Positions 27,380 through 36,740 of a stretch of 64,000 bases of DNA are shown one piece after another. The translations under genes and the position numbers were made by a program. Positions within the stretch are counted from its first letter, which is position 1. Every line of letters begins with the position of its first letter. The notes beneath the pieces are model-generated. The model was not told the origin of the DNA. It searched no databases and saw only the letters and a program-made list of their open reading frames with translations. The stretch comes from Pseudomonas frederiksbergensis (GTDB lineage Bacteria; Pseudomonadota; Gammaproteobacteria; Pseudomonadales; Pseudomonadaceae), in NCBI RefSeq assembly GCF_035751725.1, contig NZ_CP142104.1, positions 4,712,001 through 4,776,000 on the forward strand. The letters are read 5' to 3'.

Positions 27380-28240
27380 TCAGAGCAAACCCAGTTGCTC
27401 GGCGGCGGGTTCTCTATATAGCTCAGGCAGCGCCGGCAAGCCAGGCAAACGGTTCATCAAGCGGCTGTGAAAATGCATCGCGAGTTTTGCCGCCAGGAGG
27501 TTGTCGGCGGTGTGCAGGAACATATAGGGCGTGCGCCCTTCTTCGATCCACTCGGCGACCTTTTCCACCCAAGGCGTCAGGAACGGCTCGTTGGCTTCCA
27601 CCACTGGATGACCGACGAAGCGCACCTGGGGGCATTGAGTGAAGGCCGCTGGTCGCGTAGGCACCCGCGGCTTCTTGTATTGAGCATGGATCACCGAAGG
27701 CTCGGTCGAGGCGCAACTGAACAAGCCCCGTGGATCGAGGCAGATGCGCTCCACGCCGCGATCAAGCAGCAGGCGATTGAGCTGGCGCTCGGCATCGCCC
27801 TTGGCGAAGAACTCATCGTGACGAACCTCGACCGCCAGCGGACGCGGGAAGGCGTCGATGAAGGCCGCCAATTCCTGCAACCGATTGGGCGTGAAGGCCT
27901 TGGACAACTGCAGCCAGAACGGCGCGACCCGTTCGCCCAGCGGGCTGAGCAATTGAACGAAGGTTTCGGTGGCGGTCAGGTGTTCCCGCAAGTCACCGCC
28001 ATGGCTGATGTCACCGGGGATCTTGGCGGTGAAGCGAAAGTCCTCGGGCATGATTTCTGCCCAGCGCTGGACGGTGGACTCAGACGGGCTCGCATAGAAG
28101 GTCGTGTTGCCTTCCACGGCGTTGAATACTTGGCTATAGAGATTCAGGAAGTCGGAGCTTTTGGCATCCTGGGGATAAAGATAATCGCGCCAGGCATTTT
28201 CGCTCCAGGATGGGCAGCCGAGGTAGTAAGGCAACCGCAT
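27380..28240 (-). CDS. DUF72 domain-containing protein
   Basis: 286 residues, TIM-barrel-like DUF72 family (YecE-like). Typical blocks: YYLGCPSWSENAW, FNAVEGNTTFYASPS, FRFTAKIPGDISH, FWLQLSKAF, LAVEVRHDEFF and FLHTADNLLAAKLA. Function is unknown. The ATG at 28240 is preferred over an upstream one at 28279 because it overlaps the stop of the preceding gene (TGATG), showing an operon. Confidence 0.9.
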   Translation of the reverse strand: MRLPYYLGCPSWSENAWRDYLYPQDAKSSDFLNLYSQVFNAVEGNTTFYASPSESTVQRWAEIMPEDFRFTAKIPGDISHGGDLREHLTATETFVQLLSPLGERVAPFWLQLSKAFTPNRLQELAAFIDAFPRPLAVEVRHDEFFAKGDAERQLNRLLLDRGVERICLDPRGLFSCASTEPSVIHAQYKKPRVPTRPAAFTQCPQVRFVGHPVVEANEPFLTPWVEKVAEWIEEGRTPYMFLHTADNLLAAKLAMHFHSRLMNRLPGLPALPELYREPAAEQLGLL

Positions 28241-28548
28241 CAGATATAGAGGTCGAGTCCCAGCACTTCCATATCCCAATCGACGAAGCCGGCAGTGCTC
28301 AAGTAACTGGCAAGGGCCGTGGCGACGCTGCGGCTCATGGCGCGGTGATACAGCATGTCCTGCTGCCGGGCGGGAAGATTGCTCAGGCGTTGCGCCGAGG
28401 CTTTGGCAGCGCGGGCGGCCAGTTGCTCTTCGGACGGAAATTCCAGGTCGCCATCGAGGTCATCGAAGTTTTCGGGCTCAACGGCTTTACCCGTACGAGG
28501 CCGACGCTTGATGGGGTAGGACTGAGATGAAACGCCGTCTATACGCAT
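28240..28548 (-). CDS. Conserved hypothetical protein, coupled to DUF72 gene
   Basis: 102 residues, soluble. N-terminal MRIDGVSSQSYPIKRRPR, an acidic middle (EPENFDDLDGDLEFPSEEQ) and an Ala-rich helical C-terminus ending in SYLSTAGFVDWDMEVLGLDL. I do not recognise the family. Its stop overlaps the DUF72 start by one base, so it is the first gene of that two-gene unit. Confidence 0.8.
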   Translation of the reverse strand: MRIDGVSSQSYPIKRRPRTGKAVEPENFDDLDGDLEFPSEEQLAARAAKASAQRLSNLPARQQDMLYHRAMSRSVATALASYLSTAGFVDWDMEVLGLDLYI

Positions 28549-28887
28549 GACAGAATGCTCGGTATCAATGATGGCAATTTAGCGGCACATTCGTAGCCGC
28601 GCAAATGCGCAAGTGATAACTAGAACACATAAAGCCAAAAAGGTTTAAAAACGGACTAAAAAAGTGACGACTGGCAAGGTCGGGGGTGACTTTCGGGTGG
28701 GAAGTGACTTTTTGGTTTGGGTTTCCGGGATCAGGTATTACGGTGTGGCGAGGGGATTTATCCCCGCTCGAGTCCGCGGCACTCGCCAGATCCGCATCTG
28801 ACGCAACAATGTCGGGGGCACTACGCGTCCAGCGGGGATGAATCCCCTCGCCACAATTGTGCTCGGCTTGGGATGGGGTGATGCCGG
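28549..28887. other. Intergenic region with AT-rich promoter stretch and REP pair
   Basis: 339 bases without a gene. 28600-28700 is AT-rich and should hold the promoter of the minus-strand unit that starts at 28548; 28744-28855 is a REP pair; the rest shows nothing. Confidence 0.6.
28744..28855. repeat. REP pair (REPIN-like)
   Basis: Outer arms TGTGGCGAGGGGATTTATCC and the complement ending CCCCTCGCCACA, 112 bases. The arms match the element at 2875-3006 but the middle is different. Confidence 0.8.
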
Positions 28888-29565
28888 TTAGCGCTCGGAT
28901 TTGGGCGTTGCGACCTTGTCCCGCAGGTAAACCGGCTGCGCCTCATCGGCCGGGATGGCCTCGCCGCGTTCCCAGGCGAAGCGTGCGAGCGCCAGCAAGT
29001 CTTCGGCATGAGGCAACATGGAGGCGTCCTCGCCGGCAACGCGGGCACCGATCCGCTCACCATAACCCCAGCCCGTACCGGCGCCGAACCACTCGCCACT
29101 CGCCTCAACCGGCAACGCCGCCGATTCGGGCGGCAATACCGCTTCAGCACCGACCAGGCGCATCTCGCCGTCGGTTTCGCGATAGCAGCCCCAGTAAACC
29201 TCGTCCATGCGTGCATCGATCGCGGCCGCCACCTGATGCGCACCGTGTTCGCGCAAGGCACGCTGGGCCAGCACCGCCAGGTTCGACACCGGCAATACCG
29301 GGCGTTCCAGGGCAAAGGCCAACCCTTGCACGACACCGATGGCAATACGCACGCCGGTGAACGCGCCAGGCCCGCGACCGAAGGCGATTGCATCCACTGC
29401 CTGCAAGGTGATGCCAGCATCGGCAAGCAGTTGCTGGATCATCGGCAGTAATTTTTGCGCATGCAAACGCGGGATCACCTCGTAATGGCTCGTGACCTTG
29501 CCGTCATGCAGCAAGGCAACGGAGCAAGCTTCGGTCGCGGTGTCCAGGGCCAGCAAGGTGCTCAT
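28888..29565 (-). CDS. tsaB: tRNA t6A biosynthesis protein TsaB
   Basis: 225 residues, ASKHA-fold partner of TsaD in t6A37 formation. The N-terminal STLLALDTATEACSVALLHD and the block AFGRGPGAFTGVRIAIGVVQ are the family signature; ARMDEVYWGCY follows. The C-terminal part is short of the residues needed for catalysis, as expected for TsaB, which activates TsaD. adk lies upstream, after a strong terminator. Confidence 0.95.
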   Translation of the reverse strand: MSTLLALDTATEACSVALLHDGKVTSHYEVIPRLHAQKLLPMIQQLLADAGITLQAVDAIAFGRGPGAFTGVRIAIGVVQGLAFALERPVLPVSNLAVLAQRALREHGAHQVAAAIDARMDEVYWGCYRETDGEMRLVGAEAVLPPESAALPVEASGEWFGAGTGWGYGERIGARVAGEDASMLPHAEDLLALARFAWERGEAIPADEAQPVYLRDKVATPKSER

Positions 29566-29608
29566 CGATGTGTCCGTAAATCAGGTGGGGAAAAGTGCGC
29601 CAGTATAA

Positions 29609-29641
29609 ACAACTACGGCCCGCAAGCGGGCCGTAGTTGTT
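29609..29641. terminator. Strong intrinsic terminator downstream of adk
   Basis: ACAACTACGGCCCGC-AA-GCGGGCCGTAGTTGT, a perfect 15-pair inverted repeat followed on the minus strand by TTATAC. It separates adk from tsaB. Confidence 0.85.
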
Positions 29642-29658
29642 GCAACGGATCAGGCTTT

Positions 29659-30598
<940 letters not shown>

Positions 30599-33229
30599 TC
30601 AGCCGGTGTTGCGCAAACCGGCGGCGATCCCGGCTACAGACACCAGCAACGCCTGTTCCACGGGGCTGCCCTGGGCAACATCCTGCTGCCGCGAACGTGC
30701 CAGCAGTTCGGCCTGCAACAGGTGCAGCGGGTCCAGGTAAGTGTTGCGCAGGCGAATGAATTCCAAGGTATCTGGGCTATGTGCCAGTAGTTGCGACTGG
30801 CCAGTCAACCCCAGGACCACCGAGCAAGCCTGCGACAATAGGTCGCGTAAATGCTCACCCAACGGCAGCAACGCAGGTTCAACCAGACGCTCATCGTAGG
30901 ACAACGCGATGTCGGCGTCGGCCTTGGCCAGCACCATCTCCAGCATATCGATGCGGGTGCGGAAGAATGGCCATTGCTCGCGCATCTGCCCCAGCAACTC
31001 ACCCTCGCCGCGCTCCAGCGCCTTGCCCAGGGCGGTTTCCCAACCCAGCCAGGCAGGCAGCATCAGGCGAGTCTGGGTCCAGCCGAAGATCCATGGAATC
31101 GCCCGCAAGCTCTCGATTCCCCCGGCACGGCGCTTGGCCGGCCGACTGCCCAGGGGCAGCCGGCCCAACTCCTGCTCCGGCGTGGACTGGCGGAAATACT
31201 CGACGAATTGGGGATTTTCCCGAACCACGGCGCGGTAGGCACGGACACCGTCGGCAGCGAGTTCGTCCATCAGGTGCCGCCATTCTGGCGTAGGCGGCGG
31301 CGGTGGCAACAGGGTCGCCTCCAGCACCGCAGCGAGGTAAAGATTGAGGTTCTGTTCGGCGATGTCCGGCAGACCAAATTTGAAACGAATCATTTCGCCT
31401 TGTTCAGTGGTGCGGAACCGTCCCGCTACCGAACCCGGCGGCTGCGACAAGATCGCCGCGTGGGCCGGGCCGCCGCCACGGCCCACCGTGCCACCGCGAC
31501 CATGGAACAGCAGCAGTTCGACTTGCTGCTCGCGGCAGATGTCCACCAGTCGTTCCTGGGCCCGATATTGCGCCCAGGCCGCCGCCGTGGTCCCCGCGTC
31601 CTTGGCCGAGTCGGAATACCCGATCATCACTTCCTGAGGCCCTTGCAGGCGCGAGCGATAGCCCGGCAGCGACAACAGGCGCTCCATCACCGGCCCGGCG
31701 TTGTCCAGGTCGGCAAGGGTTTCGAACAGCGGCACCACCCGCATCGGCCGCAGCACGCCAGCCTCCTTGAGCAGCAGCTGCACCGCCAGCACATCGGAAG
31801 CCGCGCCGGCCATGGAAATCACGTAGGAGCCCAGGGACGCCGCCGGTGCCGCTGCAACTTCCCGGCACGTCGCCAGGACTTCGGCGGTATCGGCCGACGG
31901 CTTGAAATGTGGCGGCAACAAGGGACGGCGGTTATTCAGCTCATCCAGCAGGAAACCGATGCGCTGCTCTTCGTTCCAGTCTTCGTAGCGGCCCAGCCCG
32001 AGGTAATCGGTGATTTCGGTCATTGCCATGGTGTGGCGCGTCGAATCCTGGCGCACATCTAGACGCACGAGGAACAGACCGAACGTCACCGCGCGGCGCA
32101 GGCAATCGAGCAGCGGCCCGTCGGCAATCACACCCATGCCGCATTCGTGCAAGGACTGGTAGCACAGCTCCAATGGATCAAGCAGTTCACGGTTGTTCTG
32201 CAACACCTCGGCAGAAGCCGGCGTGCTGGCTTTCAGGGAGGCCTGGGCCCAGTTGCGGGTGGCCCGCAGGCGCTCACGCAATTGCTTGAGCACCGCGCGA
32301 TAGGGTTCGGCGCTGTCGCCGGCCTGGGCGCGCAAGGCCGCGCTGGCGTTCTGCATGGACAGGTCGGCGGCCAGGTGATCGACGTCGCGAAGATAGAGGT
32401 CCGCCGCCATCCAACGGGCCAGCAACAGCACCTCACGGGTGACCGCGGCAGTGACGTTCGGATTGCCGTCGCGGTCGCCGCCCATCCACGAGGCAAAGCG
32501 GATCGGCGCGGCCTCCAGCGGCAGGCGCAGCCCGGTGGCGGCATGCAGGGCCTGGTCGGCCTTGCGCAGGTAATTGGGGATGGCGTGCCACAGCGAATGC
32601 TCGATCACCGCAAAGCCCCACTTGGCCTCGTCCACGGGCGTTGGCCGGGTGCGGCGAATTTCTTCGGTGTGCCAGGCTTCGGCGATCAATCTCTGCAAGC
32701 GCTGGTGGATCTGAGAACGCTCGGCACTGGTGAGGTCGCGGTGATCCTGGGCCGCCAACTGCGCGGCGATGGCATCGTATTTCTGGATCAGTGTGCGCCG
32801 GGCCACTTCGGTGGGGTGGGCCGTGAGGACCAATTCGATATCCAGCCGCCCCAATTGGCGGGCCAGCGATTCGGCGCTGTGGCCTTCGGCGCGCAAGCGT
32901 GCCAGCAGCTCGGGCAGCACCCTTGCTTCGAAGGGCGCGGGCTTGGATTCTTCGCGCCGATGAATCAACTGGTATTGCTCGGCGATGTTGGCCAGGTTCA
33001 AGAACTGGTTGAACGCCCGCGCCACCGGCAGCAGTTCCTCCTCGCTCAACTGATTGAGGCTGGCGCTCAGTTCGGCGTCCATGGAACCACGTCGGTCCGC
33101 CTTGGCGCCCTTGCGGATCTGTTCGATCTTGTCGAGAAAGGTGTCCCCGTACTGGTCGCGAATGGTGTTGCCCAGCAGTTCGCCGAGCAGGTGGACGTCC
33201 TCGCGCAAGCGGGCATCGATATCGGTCAT
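30599..33229 (-). CDS. ppc: Phosphoenolpyruvate carboxylase
   Basis: 876 residues; forms oxaloacetate from PEP and bicarbonate to refill the TCA cycle. Active-site motifs: [14 protein letters not shown] (catalytic His), [16 protein letters not shown] and [19 protein letters not shown]; the C-terminus ends in the conserved RNTG. GGAGAA precedes the ATG. Next to adk, as in P. aeruginosa. Confidence 0.97.
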   Translation of the reverse strand: MTDIDARLREDVHLLGELLGNTIRDQYGDTFLDKIEQIRKGAKADRRGSMDAELSASLNQLSEEELLPVARAFNQFLNLANIAEQYQLIHRREESKPAPFEARVLPELLARLRAEGHSAESLARQLGRLDIELVLTAHPTEVARRTLIQKYDAIAAQLAAQDHRDLTSAERSQIHQRLQRLIAEAWHTEEIRRTRPTPVDEAKWGFAVIEHSLWHAIPNYLRKADQALHAATGLRLPLEAAPIRFASWMGGDRDGNPNVTAAVTREVLLLARWMAADLYLRDVDHLAADLSMQNASAALRAQAGDSAEPYRAVLKQLRERLRATRNWAQASLKASTPASAEVLQNNRELLDPLELCYQSLHECGMGVIADGPLLDCLRRAVTFGLFLVRLDVRQDSTRHTMAMTEITDYLGLGRYEDWNEEQRIGFLLDELNNRRPLLPPHFKPSADTAEVLATCREVAAAPAASLGSYVISMAGAASDVLAVQLLLKEAGVLRPMRVVPLFETLADLDNAGPVMERLLSLPGYRSRLQGPQEVMIGYSDSAKDAGTTAAAWAQYRAQERLVDICREQQVELLLFHGRGGTVGRGGGPAHAAILSQPPGSVAGRFRTTEQGEMIRFKFGLPDIAEQNLNLYLAAVLEATLLPPPPPTPEWRHLMDELAADGVRAYRAVVRENPQFVEYFRQSTPEQELGRLPLGSRPAKRRAGGIESLRAIPWIFGWTQTRLMLPAWLGWETALGKALERGEGELLGQMREQWPFFRTRIDMLEMVLAKADADIALSYDERLVEPALLPLGEHLRDLLSQACSVVLGLTGQSQLLAHSPDTLEFIRLRNTYLDPLHLLQAELLARSRQQDVAQGSPVEQALLVSVAGIAAGLRNTG

Positions 33230-33407
33230 CAGCAGTTCTCCAGCAAAAAGGTCCGGACAGCTTTGTAGAAGAGAGTGCCGATGCCAGTCGTTAATGACAA
33301 GCGACGAAGGGACTTTAAACCTTGTCGGACAAAGCTAGTCTCATGGATAAGCCACACGACGGCTTGTCACTATCGCGCCTGCCAAAAGCAGGACTATTGA
33401 GGTCATC

Positions 33408-33752
33408 ATGAAAATCCGTGAGCTTGCCCAGCATTGGGAAGAAAACGCCAAGGGACGCCTGACCCAGACCGGCTACACGATTCATCTCGACGTCGAGGCC
33501 GCGGCGCGCCTGGCGGCCATCTGCGACATGTACCCCAAGCGCCAGCCCGAAGAACTGCTCGGGGAGCTGATCGGCGCGGCGTTGGAAGAACTGGAAGCCA
33601 GCTTCCCCTACGTCAAGGGATCGCAAGTCGTGTCGACCGATGAAGAAGGTGATCCGCTGTACGAAGACGTGGGTCCGACCCCGCGATTCCTCGCATTGTC
33701 GCGCCGGCATTTGCGCGAACTTTCCTCCCACGGCGACAAATCCAAACACTGA
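33408..33752 (+). CDS. Conserved hypothetical protein divergent from ppc
   Basis: 114 residues, soluble. MKIRELAQHWEENAKGRLTQ, then VEAAARLAAICDMYPKRQPE and LLGELIGAALEELEASFPYV: an N-terminal segment with the look of a ribbon/helix DNA-binding or regulatory fold, and an acidic C-terminus. A homologue sits at the same place next to ppc in other pseudomonads (PA3688 in P. aeruginosa, from memory). Function unknown. Confidence 0.85.
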   Translation: MKIRELAQHWEENAKGRLTQTGYTIHLDVEAAARLAAICDMYPKRQPEELLGELIGAALEELEASFPYVKGSQVVSTDEEGDPLYEDVGPTPRFLALSRRHLRELSSHGDKSKH

Positions 33753-33895
33753 TCGCCGTCCTTTCCCGGGTGCAAACTTCCAGCGCGTAGGCTGTTCCAG
33801 CCGCGCTGGAATACCGCTGCGCGCCTTGAAAGTTCAGCTTTCCTGCACCTGACCAAGCAGTCAGTATTTCTTTTGGCTAATGGCCACCCTCGCCT

Positions 33896-33920
33896 GAACT
33901 TTTGAAAAAAGCCTCGGGTC
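33896..33920 (+). promoter_or_regulatory. AlgU (sigma-22)-type promoter
   Basis: GAACTT (33896-33901), 17 bases, TCACA from 33919. This fits the AlgU/RpoE consensus GAACTT-N16/17-TCtgA. It lies about 120 bases before the first of two envelope lipoprotein genes, the second being lptF-like; P. aeruginosa LptF is known to be AlgU-dependent. Confidence 0.7.
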
Positions 33921-33931
33921 ACACCGAGTAA

Positions 33932-34026
33932 CCATACTGGAACGGCCGTTTAAATAAACGCGCCCTGGCGCCAGCGCCAAAACAGACGTCACGGCTTCGG
34001 TCCCAGTATGGAATGGTGTTTTTTTT
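33932..34026 (+). promoter_or_regulatory. Leader hairpin with terminator-like T-run
   Basis: CCATACTGG (33932-33940) pairs with CCAGTATGG (34003-34011); an inner stem TGGCG-CCAG-CGCCA sits in the loop; eight Ts follow at 34019-34026, 14 bases before the start codon. As the leader of the AlgU-type transcript it could attenuate it or end a short RNA. Confidence 0.5.
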
Positions 34027-34039
34027 CAGGAGTTTTCCA

Positions 34040-34453
34040 ATGGAGTTGAAGCCTATGAATACCTGCACTGCCAAACCCTCATCCACCGGCCTGCGCGGCC
34101 TGAAGTTGGCTGCCCTGGCGATCGGTAGCAGCTTCATCCTGGCCGGTTGTGCCGGCAATCCACCTTCGGAGCAATACGCGGTCACGCAATCGGCGGTCAA
34201 CAGCGCGGTCAGCGCCGGCGGCACCGAGTTTGCCGCGGTGGAAATGAAATCGGCCCAGGACAAACTCAAGCAAGCCGAAATCGCCATGCACGACGAGAAT
34301 TATGAAGAGGCCAAGCGTCTGGCCGAACAGGCTGAATGGGATGCCCGCGTCGCCGAGCGCAAGGCCCAGGCCGCCAAGGCCGAACAGGCCCTCAAGGACT
34401 CCCAGAAAGGGGTTCAGGAACTGCGTCAGGAAGGCATGAACAAGGTCCAGTGA
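34040..34453 (+). CDS. DUF4398 lipoprotein
   Basis: 137 residues. Signal peptide with lipobox ILAGC (C37), long for its class because the start at 34040 is used; AGGAG eight bases upstream supports it, while a second ATG at 34055 remains possible. The mature part is an Ala/Glu-rich helix (MKSAQDKLKQAEIAMHDENY, then EEAKRLAEQAEWDARVAERK), the DUF4398 pattern also found in the first part of the next protein. Likely an outer-membrane lipoprotein; co-transcribed with lptF-like gene 49 bases on. Confidence 0.88.
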   Translation: MELKPMNTCTAKPSSTGLRGLKLAALAIGSSFILAGCAGNPPSEQYAVTQSAVNSAVSAGGTEFAAVEMKSAQDKLKQAEIAMHDENYEEAKRLAEQAEWDARVAERKAQAAKAEQALKDSQKGVQELRQEGMNKVQ

Positions 34454-34502
34454 CCCGGTTCCAGCCACGACGTACTTCTCATCGATAAAAGGACGACAGA
34501 CT

Positions 34503-35294
34503 ATGACGCACAAACATTTCATGATGCCCGCCCTGCTTGCCGCCTGCGTAGCCCTGGCCGCTTGCTCCCATGATCCGAACGCCAACCTGGAACAGGCCCG
34601 CACCAACTACAACGGTTTGCAGGCCGATCCAGCCGCCACCAAGGTCGCGGCCCTGGAAACCAAGGACGCCGCCGATTTCCTGGCCAAGGCCGACAAGGCC
34701 TACCTGGATAACGAGGACGAAGCCAAGGTTGACCAACTGGCTTACCTGACCAACCAGCGCGTTGAAGTGGCCAAGCAGACCATTGCCCTGCGCAACGCCG
34801 AAGCCGAGCTGAAAAACGCCGGTGACGAACGCGCCCGTGCCCTGCTCGAAGCGCGCAACGCTCAGATCAAGCAGTTGCAGGACAGCCTCAACGCCAAGCA
34901 GACCGAGCGCGGTACGCTGGTGACTTTCGGCGACGTGCTGTTTGCCACCAACAAGTCCGACCTGCGTGCCAGTGGCATGACCAACGTGAGCAAGCTTGCG
35001 CAGTTCCTCCAGGAAAACCCTGACCGCAAGGTGATCATCGAAGGCTATACCGACAGCACCGGTTCGGATTCCTACAATCAGTCGCTGTCCGAGCGCCGCG
35101 CCAGCTCCGTGCGCACCGCCCTGGTGAAAATGGGCGTCGATCCGGCCCGCATCGTGACCCAGGGTTACGGCAAGGAATTCCCGGTCGCCGACAACACCAG
35201 CGTCTCGGGCCGCGCCATGAACCGTCGGGTGGAAGTCACCATCTCCAACGACAACCAGCCCGTCGCCCCGCGCTCGACCATGAGCGCCAATTGA
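34503..35294 (+). CDS. lptF: OmpA-family lipoprotein, LptF-like
   Basis: 263 residues. Lipobox ALAAC (C21), a DUF4398-like helical region (residues 25-130) and a C-terminal OmpA peptidoglycan-binding domain: GDVLFATNKSDLRASGM, IIEGYTDSTGSDSYNQSLSE, RRASSVRTALVKMGVDPARI and GRAMNRRVEV. It should tether outer membrane and peptidoglycan. The position between the ppc and lysS blocks matches PA3692 (LptF, lipotoxin F), and the AlgU-type promoter upstream agrees. The symbol rests on this synteny. Confidence 0.85.
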   Translation: MTHKHFMMPALLAACVALAACSHDPNANLEQARTNYNGLQADPAATKVAALETKDAADFLAKADKAYLDNEDEAKVDQLAYLTNQRVEVAKQTIALRNAEAELKNAGDERARALLEARNAQIKQLQDSLNAKQTERGTLVTFGDVLFATNKSDLRASGMTNVSKLAQFLQENPDRKVIIEGYTDSTGSDSYNQSLSERRASSVRTALVKMGVDPARIVTQGYGKEFPVADNTSVSGRAMNRRVEVTISNDNQPVAPRSTMSAN

Positions 35295-35311
35295 TCGGCT
35301 GAGTGCAATGC

Positions 35312-35349
35312 AAAAGCCCCGCCTGGCTTCAATCAGGCGGGGCTTTTTC
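35312..35349 (+). terminator. Intrinsic terminator after lptF
   Basis: AAAAGCCCCGCCTG pairs with CAGGCGGGGCTTTT around an eight-base loop, followed by T. A 14-pair stem. Confidence 0.9.
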
Positions 35350-35422
35350 GTGGCCGAATATATCTGGCTATACCCATTCCTTGTGGGGCGAGGCTGCTCG
35401 CGCCCCCGATGGAATGGATTGA

Positions 35423-35752
35423 TTATGGCTGAAGCTTCTGCGGTGTCTCCTCCCCCATGCACCGCACTGCACGCTTCTTCTCGTTGATCAGCACGCCGGT
35501 CAGGCCTTTCTGCTCGGTGTCGAACAGCACCAGCACGCCATCGATGCATTGCGCGACCTGCGGCGCCGGTTCCAGGGCGACTTTGTAGTCCTCGCCCGGC
35601 ACGGTCTTGAGCATGGTGAATTCGTTGAGCAGCAACGCATCCTCGGGCTTGGCGAAATGCAGGTAGCCGTAGTACCAGAGCACCGCGACAGTGCCGAGGA
35701 TACTGCAGATACCAGTGATGATCAGGGGGATGGCGTTACGTTCTTCGCTCAT
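35423..35752 (-). CDS. Small membrane-anchored protein
   Basis: 109 residues. One N-terminal membrane helix (IPLIITGICSILGTVAVLWY) and a soluble C-terminal part with two cysteines (VAQCIDGVLVLFDTEQKGL, AVRCMGEE). Family not recognised. Its start overlaps the stop of the hydrolase gene by four bases (ATGA), so the two are translated together. Confidence 0.8.
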   Translation of the reverse strand: MSEERNAIPLIITGICSILGTVAVLWYYGYLHFAKPEDALLLNEFTMLKTVPGEDYKVALEPAPQVAQCIDGVLVLFDTEQKGLTGVLINEKKRAVRCMGEETPQKLQP

Positions 35753-36654
35753 TGCGGGTTCTCTGAAGATTCAGCGGATGATTGTGGATAATTCGGCACC
35801 TCGCCCAGGCGGCGAAGGCCGTCGAAGTGCAGGGGGTCGTCGAGGTAGCGCAGCATCACGGTTCGCCAGGTCGGGTCGGCGAAGGTCTGCACGTGCCCGC
35901 CGCGGGTCAGTTGCAACACGCGGGGCGGCGGCGCAGCTTGATACAAGCGGATGCCATTGGAAAGGGGCACGATCGGGTCGTCGAGGCTGTGGTAGATCAG
36001 TTTCGGCACGCCAGTCAATTGTGCGATCGAGCCGATGGCGCTGTCGCCGTCCGGCACCAGCCACGACAGCGGTACCTGGAACGCCCAGGTCAGCCATGAC
36101 GTGCCCAAGGCAAAACGCCCTACATCGCGATAACTGGCGGGCACGCCGTCGAGCACCAGTGCCTTGAGCTGCCGTTGGCGCTGCGGGTGATCGACCAGGT
36201 AATGCACCGCCAGCGCGCCACCCAGGCTCTGACCGAGCAGCACCAACGGCTTGCCCCGGACTTCGGGCGCCTGGTCGAGCCAGTTGAACGCGGCGTCGAT
36301 GTCCTGGTAAATCGCCGGCAGGCTCGGCTCGCCTTCGGAAACGCCATAGCCGCGATAATCGACCATCAAGACTTGATAGCCCTGCTCCGGCAACCACCAG
36401 CTCCCGCCGAGGTGCCAGGCCAGGTTGCCGCCGTTGCCGTGCAGATGCAGCACCGTGCCTTTGACCTCCACGCCCGGCTTCACCGGCAGCCACCAGCCCC
36501 GCAGTTTCAAGCCGTCAGCGGTGGTCAGGGTGACGTCGCGGTATTCGAGCCTGGCACGCTCCGGCGTAAAGGGCAGGCCGCGTTCGGGGTAGAACAGCAC
36601 GGAGCTGCAGCCGGTCAGGGCCAGCAGCAGGCAGATGATGCCGAGGGTTCGCAT
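35749..36654 (-). CDS. Alpha/beta hydrolase lipoprotein
   Basis: 301 residues. The start at 36654 gives a signal peptide with lipobox ALTGC (C16). Alpha/beta-hydrolase core: VLHLHGNGGNLAWH (oxyanion HGNGG), VDYRGYGVSEGEPS, the nucleophile in LLGQSLGGAL, YHSLDDPIVPLSNG with the acid and GGHVQTF with the His. The enzyme class (esterase or lipase-like) is open. First gene of a two-gene unit. Confidence 0.88.
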   Translation of the reverse strand: MRTLGIICLLLALTGCSSVLFYPERGLPFTPERARLEYRDVTLTTADGLKLRGWWLPVKPGVEVKGTVLHLHGNGGNLAWHLGGSWWLPEQGYQVLMVDYRGYGVSEGEPSLPAIYQDIDAAFNWLDQAPEVRGKPLVLLGQSLGGALAVHYLVDHPQRQRQLKALVLDGVPASYRDVGRFALGTSWLTWAFQVPLSWLVPDGDSAIGSIAQLTGVPKLIYHSLDDPIVPLSNGIRLYQAAPPPRVLQLTRGGHVQTFADPTWRTVMLRYLDDPLHFDGLRRLGEVPNYPQSSAESSENPQ

Positions 36655-36698
36655 CCGATGAAGCCTCGTAGAAAACCAGAGGTTATACACACCCCATT

Positions 36699-36724
36699 GT
36701 GGAGCCAGCTTGCTCGCTCCACAG
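36699..36724. repeat. REP hairpin
   Basis: TGTGGAGC.AGC-TTG-GCT.GCTCCACA-type stem (26 bases, TGTGGAGCCAGC against GCTCGCTCCACA with mismatch) between the hydrolase and the QEGLA gene. Confidence 0.6.
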
Positions 36725-36740
36725 GGGATGGGTGGCGTCG

